From Entamoeba invadens IP1 (lineage: Eukaryota > Evosea > Mastigamoebida > Endamoebidae): DNA of 54,573 nucleotides. The translations under genes were made by a program, and so were the position numbers. Of this stretch, positions 43,341-51,848 are shown one piece after another. Numbering within the stretch: position 1 is the stretch's first letter; each line of letters begins with the position of its first letter. Under the pieces are notes generated by a model. That model did not search any database. It worked only from the letters and a program-made list of their open reading frames with translations, and was not told the DNA's origin. Location of the stretch: contig NW_004443736.1 in assembly GCF_000330505.1 (NCBI RefSeq), positions 29,713 to 84,285 on the forward strand, in the 5' to 3' direction.

Positions 43341-44161
43341 AAGGATTTAAGATATTTCAACTAAGTTCGAAAAACACCAAAGAATACATATCGTTGAATA
43401 GAAACAACGATATCAACAAGAAAGTTATCTTAAAAAATCGATTTGATTTTTTTAAAAAACGGCTGCTTCATTCAAAAAACTAATACCACAACATAAAATT
43501 TTCCAAAAATATTCACCTGCGTTTGCTAAAAAAAAATCCGACCATCATAAAACGCGTTTGATGGTATAATGGGAGCAATAATATTATTATAACTTTTTTA
43601 CCCTTTTTGTTCACCAAAACAATTCCACCAATTTTTTCATTTTAAAATTAATGTTAACATATGTTGTTAATAAAATCTATATTATATATACAAATTTATA
43701 ATTTATGTATTTAGCATTTGATTTTTAATCACATCTTTCATAATCAACACTTCATTTATCAGTTTAAGATAAATCAAATAACTGTAAATAATTTTGTTAA
43801 AATATTTTATTTTTTTTAATCATTGAACGAAAATTAAATAATTTATTTCAATCACTTTTGAATCTACTTATTTTTCCTCATTCATTTAAAAAAACATTGA
43901 CATAGTTCACTTTACACCTTCTAATTTATTATTAACAAATTTTTTAATTGTATTATTTTTAGTAGGATATTTTATAGTGCTATCATATTTATAATTGTTG
44001 TTATTATCAATTTACACACTTTTAATTGTTGTTATAAATACAAGTTTCTTCAAACTTTACAAAATTTAATAAAAAAAACAAATTTATTACCAAAATCGTA
44101 AAGTTGTCAATTCGAAAGTATTAAAACAATTGATAAAAACAATTTAAACCAACTGAGTTAA
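43341..44161. other. AT-rich intergenic region
   Basis: No gene is seen between the Cys-rich relic and the 3' end of the BspA-like gene. Confidence 0.5.
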
Positions 44162-45169
44162 TTATTCGATTAAAGTAATATTAATTCCCGTAAATGAATC
44201 CTTGCAAAACTCCGTTGAACGATACAAGCAGACCTCCTTAAGTGAAACACATCCTTGAAAACAAATTTGTCCAATACTTTTCAAGCTTTTTGGGAAGTTA
44301 ATACGACTGAGTTCCCGACAATTTAAAAATGCATTCCAATATATATTTTCAATTTGAGGTGGCAATGTCACTTCTTTAAGACTTTTGCACTCTTGGAAAC
44401 AGAATCTGTAGATTATTTTAAGACTGTTTGGTAACACTATTTTACTCAAATTGTCGCAGTGACCAAAACATGATTCACCCAATTCTGTGATACCTTTAGG
44501 AACACTGATTTCCTTTAACGAACGACATCCATTAAAACAGTGCTCAGGAAGTTCTCCCAAACAAACGAGAAAAGTGACTGCACTCAACTGTCTGCAATTG
44601 TCAAAACAACTCATTCCAATGTGCTCGATTCTTCCACTAATGTTTACCTCAAGCAAATTTTTACAATAAAAGAAACAGTTGTCTCCAATGTTATACACTG
44701 TTGGTGGAAGTGTTATGGATGTTAAAGAATTTTCATCAGCGTAACAAGACGTTTCTAGTGACATCACATTTGTGGGAATATCGCCTTTTAACAATTCTCT
44801 GTCTTTTCGTGTTAAACAAACTTTTTTGAACACAAAAATGTTGTTTTGTGGGAATTGTGTAATACCGAATTCCACTTGATACCAAATGTTTACTTTGTAG
44901 AAATTAAATTCAGTGATGTTTGAAAAGACGGCGTTTTCTTTTGTAAAAATTTGGTAACCAAAGTGTTCATCGGTTTTGTTCCAAATGTTTAATGTTTCTA
45001 TTTGGGGGAAATGTTTTATCATCTTTTTTGTTATGGGAATTGGATTAATGTGAAACCTGTTTAGTGTATTTTTAAATTTTGTGCAGACTTGTTCAAACGC
45101 GATAAAATCGTTTAGAGATGCAAAATATTTTGATACAATCATTCCTGTAAATACGTCCAAACGTTTCAT
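44162..45169 (-). CDS. BspA-like leucine-rich repeat protein
   Basis: The 335-aa protein starts MKRLDVFTGMIVSKYFASLN, the F-box-like family start, followed by FHINPIPIT and FPQIETLNIWNKTDEHFG. LRR_5 repeats fill residues 135-330 (FFYCKNLLEVNISGRIEHIG, FGHCDNLSKIVLPNSLKIIY, FQECKSLKEVTLPPQIENIY). There is no signal peptide or membrane segment. It is closest in layout to the copy at 24345. It appears intact, with a normal start and stop. Confidence 0.9.
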   Translation of the reverse strand: MKRLDVFTGMIVSKYFASLNDFIAFEQVCTKFKNTLNRFHINPIPITKKMIKHFPQIETLNIWNKTDEHFGYQIFTKENAVFSNITEFNFYKVNIWYQVEFGITQFPQNNIFVFKKVCLTRKDRELLKGDIPTNVMSLETSCYADENSLTSITLPPTVYNIGDNCFFYCKNLLEVNISGRIEHIGMSCFDNCRQLSAVTFLVCLGELPEHCFNGCRSLKEISVPKGITELGESCFGHCDNLSKIVLPNSLKIIYRFCFQECKSLKEVTLPPQIENIYWNAFLNCRELSRINFPKSLKSIGQICFQGCVSLKEVCLYRSTEFCKDSFTGINITLIE

Positions 45170-46490
45170 TTATTTTTAAAATGTTAGTTTAAATTATTTA
45201 GTTTAAATGTTCGTCAAAATATCAAAAATGTTGTTTTACAATAAAAACTATAATTTAATATTTATAATCGTTACAAATAATAATATGTTTTATTGTTTAT
45301 TTATTTACAATAGTCATGTTTAATATTGAAAGAGTGTGTTTGATTATTTAACTATAAGCAAAAGTATAATATAAAATTCTGTTTTTTAAATTAAAAATGT
45401 TGTGTCTGTTAATAAAATAAATAATAAGTTATAGTTGTTTTCAATTATAGTATCTTAATTATATTTTATTATTTATTGTTATTATTTGTTTGAATAACTT
45501 TGTATAGATTATGTTTACTATGGTTTGTGTTTACACCCATAATGTTTTTAAGCAATATACTCATGACTAAAAAACAAAAATAAGTATAAAACATAATTAA
45601 AAATAAACATTTCGCCTTTTGTTTAGCCTTTTTACAACACGTTTTTTGAAAAAAAAAGTCTTTGAAATTTTTATCAATGTTTTTCATAACCCGATTTTTT
45701 GTTCACTAACAGTAGGAGAAATGAACGAAGATCATTAGAACAATTAGGGCAACTTTAGTAAAAAATGTGAAACAGTAAAAAATACATTTTTGGGACAAAA
45801 CCCTTAATTGACTATAACATTATTTAAATAACATTATTTAAATAACAAAAATTCAAATAACATTTCATTAATAACATAATACAACTTGAGAGGTCTGGTA
45901 TCGCTCAAACTGGTTGTCTTCTATTATGTTAATAGATACTAACGTATTAAGAATACAGATAAGAATGAAACAAACAGTATGAAATAAATAGTTTTTTTTC
46001 GATTTTTTCTTTAACACTTAATTAATTATACAAGAAAAAAAACTTCAAGTCAATTATTTCTAATTTGATATTTTAGTTTTGGTTAAAATACTTTAATAAA
46101 AATAGCTCAAAAACCAAATAGCACAAAAACGACCTGCAAACAATAAAAATGGTTTCTAAAAACTATTTATTTCTTTACAATTCATATTTAAAATAACATG
46201 ACAACAATATATTGTGGTTTGCCGGTTGTTTTTTCCTTGCCAGACAATTTTGGGGTATCGGTATTGGTGTTTTTTGTCAATTATTTAAAAGTATGCTAAT
46301 ATATTTATATACATAACAAACTTTTTTTTACTTTGGTATCAGTTGATAAAAATTTTAATAGATAATAAAATACTTAATTTAACATGCGCTTGTTATTTTT
46401 TTGGTAATTTTTTTTTGAAAAGTGTTTCCACTTTTTTATTTGTAAACACAATAAACTACTTTTCAACAAACTTTGAATTCACTAATTTAC
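45170..46490. other. Divergent AT-rich intergenic region
   Basis: This is shared upstream DNA of the BspA-like gene (-) and the glycosyltransferase-like gene (+). A 14-bp tandem duplication (TAACATTATTTAAA twice) lies at 45815-45842. A 72-codon minus-strand frame at 45469-45687 (MKNIDKNFKDFFF, with one hydrophobic segment) could be a small membrane protein but has little support. Confidence 0.45.
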
Positions 46491-47615
46491 ATGAAAAATG
46501 AAAGTCTTTTTATCTTCTTCTTATCTTGTGTTTTCGTTTTAGTTTTAATGTTGTTTGTGATTACATTAAAGCCATCCAAATATCGTTATACAATTATACC
46601 TAATTCAACAATACAAAATGCAATAACTTTTAATTACACAACTCCAAATTATCACAACCAAATAATATCAACAACACATTTCAATTACAGTGGAGTCTGT
46701 AGCAATGTTTTTAAATATCAACCAAACAACAAAAGGGACTTGTGGCTTACAGCTGTTGGTGTCACAAGTGATAGTTATTACAAGAAAATCATGAAAGACG
46801 TTCCTCTTGTGCTTGGTCTTGCTCATTCATCGATTCCACATGCAGATAAAGTGATTATACTTTTCAAAGGATACAACTACTCTGAACTTATTACACTTGC
46901 TCATAAGAACGGATTCAAAACACTTGAAGTTGACATGTCTTACATCAAGAAGTGTCAAGACGCCTCAAAGCGATTTTTTGCATTCAAGGAATACATCCAA
47001 AACAACACTGAGAAATACGACAGGGTACTTATTAGTGACTTTCGGGATGTGTTCATATTTGCAGACTTTTTTGCAACATTTTCATCAAATGATCTATTTT
47101 TCACGCCTGAGTGCACTTATGGAGGTAAAAGTTGTGTCACACTAAACGAATGGAGTAACAAAATATGGATGAGAAAGGGATTTGGTCAGAAGGTGTCTGA
47201 TGGGTATGTTAAGAATTCATCGTTATTAATTAATGTTGGGACAACATTTGGAGGAACTGAACAGGTGTTAAATTACGTCAAACTAATGACAGAAACAATG
47301 AAGCCTGAAAGATATTCAGAATGGGGTCATGACCAAGCAGTCCACAACTACATCTTTTACACACACTACTTTAATCAAAGGTACAATTTTTATATCGAAA
47401 ATTTGAAAGAAAAAACAATTGAAAACACACATAAAAATTATATTCTGGATAGATGCTCACAAAGATTTTGTTTTAAAGAAATTGGAACAATTGTGTACGA
47501 TTCACAAAAGAAGACACTGTTTACAAAAGAAACTCGTTGTGCCCCCGTGTTAAGACACAAAATTAGTGCTTATGGATTAAAATTAGATTGGGATGGAGTT
47601 GCTCAAAACTTATAA
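46491..47615 (+). CDS. Type II membrane glycosyltransferase-like protein
   Basis: The frame opens at a TTG (46473), but the ATG at 46491 (MKNESLFIFFLSCVFVLVLM) is the natural start, giving 374 aa with an N-terminal signal anchor and a short cytoplasmic end. A sequon-rich stem follows. The lumenal domain holds YDRVLISDFRDVFIFADFFA, an acidic DxxD motif that may bind metal and nucleotide sugar, then INVGTTFGGTEQVLNYVK and a SEWGHDQAVHNY motif, as in GT-A-type transferases. It probably acts on glycoproteins or glycolipids in the ER or Golgi-like compartment; donor and acceptor are unknown. A paralogue in the same orientation lies at 49852 and shares these motifs. The assignment rests on motif likeness only. 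Confidence 0.72.
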   Translation: MKNESLFIFFLSCVFVLVLMLFVITLKPSKYRYTIIPNSTIQNAITFNYTTPNYHNQIISTTHFNYSGVCSNVFKYQPNNKRDLWLTAVGVTSDSYYKKIMKDVPLVLGLAHSSIPHADKVIILFKGYNYSELITLAHKNGFKTLEVDMSYIKKCQDASKRFFAFKEYIQNNTEKYDRVLISDFRDVFIFADFFATFSSNDLFFTPECTYGGKSCVTLNEWSNKIWMRKGFGQKVSDGYVKNSSLLINVGTTFGGTEQVLNYVKLMTETMKPERYSEWGHDQAVHNYIFYTHYFNQRYNFYIENLKEKTIENTHKNYILDRCSQRFCFKEIGTIVYDSQKKTLFTKETRCAPVLRHKISAYGLKLDWDGVAQNL

Positions 47616-49851
47616 TTAAATTATTTATTATAATTTTATTATAATAAAATTGATATGTCAATAAAAAAGAATAATTCGTTGAAATGTTTGTATTTATTTA
47701 ACACGTTGGAGCTTTCTTTTTTCTGTTTTATATAAAAAAAACAAAAAAGTTAATGTTTTATTTATTTGCCGAGTGTAAAAAATACAAAAGAGAAAAAACT
47801 AGTTTAAGTTCTCTTTGTGGTTTATTATACTTATGATTTTAGTAAAATTAATATTCAATTAATAACAAAAATAACTAAGATATTCAAATTGTTTTTATTT
47901 TAAAATATCTCTGAGTGTTTTTATAATAAAAAACAGAACGCTTAAAGGACAAGCGTTTGTAATAATTGTTTTGTCGGCACTCAAACATTTCGTCAATTTA
48001 ATTCACACAAATTTATAGAGTGTTGTTTTAAAATTAAATGTACAAACTCTTACGATAAGCAAGAATGGCTCTTTAATCTACCTGTTTCCAACTTAATTGA
48101 TATAAAAATTGTTTAAATTATTCAATCAACAATTGTGAATAACAATGAGCTTCATAAGAGCGTGGTCGTTTTAAAATGCTTTTCAATGATAGCCCACTTG
48201 ATTTCAATGTTTTGGACACCAGCCAATTAAAGAACTCACGCCCTAGTAAACGTCGTCCAACAAAAATTTGTTGACATCGTTTGTGTCATTAACATTTTTT
48301 TGTGCAATAACATTTACTTTGACAACAAGACAAGTTGGTAGTAAGAATAATAATTTTACAAAACAAAAAAAAATACAAACTGATCTCGGGAATTTCTTTT
48401 TACGTTAATCAAAGACGTGGTGTAGAGACATCAAACATTAAATTTGTATAAATTATAAAATTCTGTTTTTTTGTTTAAAATTATTAAAAAACAACCGCAA
48501 AATAGCTTTTTGAAAATGGCAGAGTGTCCATACGTAGTATTATAAATTAAAAAAAACGTTAGAAAACAGAAAACGTTTAAAATTGACAGTAGTAAATTTA
48601 ACATAAAACCTCTCCATGGTTGTTTTTGATACTTGTATTTAATTTTATTAATAAGTGATTATTATTTATATGGTCATAATAGTTTTGTGAAATATTATTT
48701 TTATTTAATATTTATTTACACCAAAAACATTAATTATTAAAAGAATACAAAAACGTTGTTAATTTTTAACTATAATTTTATCAATTTAAAAAACTATTAA
48801 CTTTTTATTGTTTACAATAAGCTATAACTATAACATATACTGACACCTTTTTAGATGCCACGGAGTTGGACAAAAACCAAATCTCAACCAACACTGATTT
48901 TATTCTCTATTTTCAATTTATAGTACATGCCAATGATTGGTCAAAAAACAAATGTATCAAAATCTTATATGTCTGAAATTTAGGAACAAAGACAAGTAAT
49001 TACTGGTGACTTATTAGTTTTTATATTGTAGGAAAATTAATAAAAAATCCATAAAAATATTTTGCAATAATTCTAAATGGTTTTTAACAATTTCCTGAAA
49101 TATTCCAGTTAAGTTATTTAAAAATGGCAGTACAACTTTTTAAGTTCGTTTGTTTTTTTTATTGTAATAAAAACAACACATGTCTAATTCTTGTATAACA
49201 TTTTCACTATTTTTTAAATTAAATTAATTATAAAATAAATTATTTATATTATTATATTAAATCATCACTTATTTTCCAATTTTACTTTTTAACTTTTCAA
49301 AAAAAATATAAAAGTAATAGTTTAATTATTAATTAATTTATCTTTATTAAAAAAAACAAAAACTCCCAAATTGATAGTTGTTGTTTTGCTGTGAAGAATT
49401 TTATTTAAACTTGTAAAAAAAATTAAATAAGAAGTAAAAATAAACTATACAATAATAAAAATCTTTTTTCATTTTTTTCTAACAAACAATTGGAACAATG
49501 TTTAGGGTTTTTTGTGTAAAAACAAATTCAAAATTACTTTGTATATTAATAAAAATTATATTTATAATAATAATTAAACTATAAAAAAAATAACAAATTA
49601 TGGAAATATAATTTCGAAATTTTTTCTCTTGAATCGTAATAGGACAAAATGAATTATTTTATAATTGTTTTCATTTATGATAACTTGGAAATTATAGTTT
49701 TTAATTAATATTGGTGTTTAGCAGTACTTGAATGGAATTGAAGTTGCATTTCAAACACTTTAACCATTTTAAACATTTTAAATAATTAAACGCTAAAACG
49801 CAACCAAAAACCCGTGTAAAACGAAAAAAAAAACAAGAACTTTTATTCATA
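47616..49851. other. Intergenic region between glycosyltransferase-like paralogues
   Basis: AT-rich DNA. The one non-random patch is the minus-strand coding relic at 48118-48288. The rest shows nothing I can assign. Confidence 0.5.
48118..48288 (-). pseudogene. Short coding-like relic
   Basis: A 55-codon open frame on the minus strand, bounded by stops, has protein-like composition in an AT-rich desert: RCQQIFVGRRLLGREFFNWL, then VSKTLKSSGLSLKSILKRPR, ending in SQLLIE and a stop. There is no ATG. Downstream on the same strand (48117-47940) further short pieces such as RAILAYRKSLYI and ECRQNNYYKRLSFKRS appear in shifted frames. The basic, helical FFNWLVSKTLKSSGLSLKS segment faintly recalls the helix-turn-helix of CENP-B/pogo-type transposases, so this may be a dead transposase or a decayed host gene. 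Confidence 0.4.
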
Positions 49852-50934
49852 ATGAAATTTTATCTTGTTGTTCAGATTCTTTCTTTACTTTTTGTGTTCT
49901 TTATATTTGCTTTTGTTGTTTCGACTGACAACAGTATTCACAAATTTTCTGTTACAAACAATTCCAACGTTATTATAAATCACATCATAGAAAATAAAAA
50001 CAATGATAAACACGGCGAAACACACAAGGAAGTCACATACACAGACACATATCTCAACGTCTCCAACTTCAATTACACTGGCAAGTGTTCTGAAGTGTTC
50101 AAATACAAGAAAAACAATCCTCGCGACTTATTTTTAACAGCAATTTACTTCAAAAATCCAAATGTTTGGTTTACTATCAAAGATAGAGCAGTTCGCTGTT
50201 TAAAAGTAGCTCAGTCTGGTATACCCAAAGCCACCAGAAAAGTTCTTCTTCTTTCTGATGATGAAATTCCAGACTTTACAAAGACGATGAATGAGTTGGG
50301 AGTTTCAGTTGAAAACCATCCAATTAACACGACTTTCACCAATGGCGCCGTTTTAAGGTATTTTGCTGCGTACGACTATTTAACACAAAATCAAGAGAAA
50401 TACGACCGAGTCGTATTTGGCGATTTTAAAGACATTTACTTCTTTGCGGATGGGTTTGCCACATTTGATGTGAACGACTTGATTTTCTTGATGGAATGCA
50501 AAGCCGTTGATAATACGAAGACGTGCGTCACACTTGCAGAACCGACTAACAGAAGGTGGATACAAACGTCTTTTGGAAAGGCAATTGCAGACGGCTATGC
50601 AAACAATAGAACTTTTCTGTCGAATGTTGGTGTTGTTCTTGGGGGGACGGCGAAGTTGCTGAAGTACATTGAAATATTTAAAGATAATGTTATACCTGAA
50701 AAGGCAGATAACTGGGGACACGACCAAGCTCTCCATAACAAGTTGTTGTATTCGGGATATTTTGAGAGTCTGAATTACACTAAAGATTATTGTACACAAC
50801 GTGTGTGCTTTAGTGAAGATAAAAGTGTTGTTTGGGACGCTAAAAATAAGGCTTTATATACAAGAGGAACAGGGTGTGCTCCTGTTATTCGGCATAAAAT
50901 ATGGTTCAATAATAGGAGAATATATTATGAATAA
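49852..50934 (+). CDS. Type II membrane glycosyltransferase-like protein (paralogue)
   Basis: The 360-aa protein has an N-terminal signal anchor (MKFYLVVQILSLLFVFFIFA), a sequon-containing stem, and the same lumenal motifs as the 46491 gene: FNYTGKCSEVFKYKKNNPRD, YDRVVFGDFKDIYFFADGFA, SNVGVVLGGTAKLLKYIE, DNWGHDQALHNK and CAPVIRHKIW. The acidic motif is DFKD here and DFRD in the other copy. It probably acts in the lumen of the ER or Golgi-like compartment, with unknown substrates. The pair most likely arose by tandem duplication, although a coding relic now lies between them. The C-terminus is shorter, lacking an insertion of about 16 residues before the last Cys pair. The start is the ATG directly before the anchor. 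Confidence 0.74.
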   Translation: MKFYLVVQILSLLFVFFIFAFVVSTDNSIHKFSVTNNSNVIINHIIENKNNDKHGETHKEVTYTDTYLNVSNFNYTGKCSEVFKYKKNNPRDLFLTAIYFKNPNVWFTIKDRAVRCLKVAQSGIPKATRKVLLLSDDEIPDFTKTMNELGVSVENHPINTTFTNGAVLRYFAAYDYLTQNQEKYDRVVFGDFKDIYFFADGFATFDVNDLIFLMECKAVDNTKTCVTLAEPTNRRWIQTSFGKAIADGYANNRTFLSNVGVVLGGTAKLLKYIEIFKDNVIPEKADNWGHDQALHNKLLYSGYFESLNYTKDYCTQRVCFSEDKSVVWDAKNKALYTRGTGCAPVIRHKIWFNNRRIYYE

Positions 50935-51848
50935 GAACGGAAAATAGAGAAGTGACAGATTAGTTCAAATTTAATTGGTACTCGTTTTGTTACAGTTTAA
51001 ATAACATCATACGTAATTCAAGTGGCTAAAAATAACCAGAACATCATAATAATATTTAATATTTAATCATTTTAATAAAAGTTTATGCAAAACAAATAAA
51101 ATATTGTAATAAACATTATACAGATGTGGTAGTAAGGTTTTGACTATGCTTTCAACTAATAATTAAAAAATTCTATACTATTGTATAAATTAAAAATGAA
51201 AAGTTATATTTGGACCATGTTTTAAAAATAAAATAGGAAACTTGTTCGTTACTATTCAATTAGTAATTAAATAATAAATCGAAACCTTGCTTTTGTCGAA
51301 ACTTTAGTCCCACATCTGTTTGTTGATATATTCTTAATAAAACTAAAGTGTTATTATTATCATTCATTGAAATTATATGTTATGGTTAATAATCATTATA
51401 AATTAATGTTTACTTTTTTTAATAAATTAAAACATTTGAATAATTATTATTCTTTTAAATATATTGGCAGAATAGAATTTATTATATTTTTGTATTATAT
51501 AAAAGAAATGGCAGATTACAATTAGTTTCCAATTGTATTAATTATTATTAAAATATGTTACGTATACGAAGCAAAATAAAATGTATACGACATTAAAGTA
51601 TTTGATTGATATAATGATAGTTTTCTTTTATCAATTATAAAATATGTACAATTTCTAAATGATATAACAATTTTAACAATTAACATATGAAATTTTATAT
51701 AAAATAATCAAAATCGTTGGTATTATAAGAAATTTAATTCTGCCCACTTTAGTATTATTTTTTCTTAAGTAAATTAAATTTTTATTTATCAGTCAAAAAC
51801 ATATCGTATAATTTTGCATTTTTGGAAAGAAACAAACCATTGGAATAA
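50935..51848. other. Convergent AT-rich spacer
   Basis: This spacer lies between the 3' ends of the glycosyltransferase-like gene (+) and the TMK gene (-). No gene or repeat pair was recognised. Confidence 0.5.

Noticed and set aside
45469..45687. 72-codon minus-strand frame with one hydrophobic segment
   Set aside because: Short, Lys/Asn-rich, no homology recognised; it could be a small membrane protein, but evidence is too thin for a call.
50380..50799. 139-codon minus-strand frame opposite the glycosyltransferase-like gene
   Set aside because: It is antisense to a well-supported gene with conserved motifs; a shadow frame.
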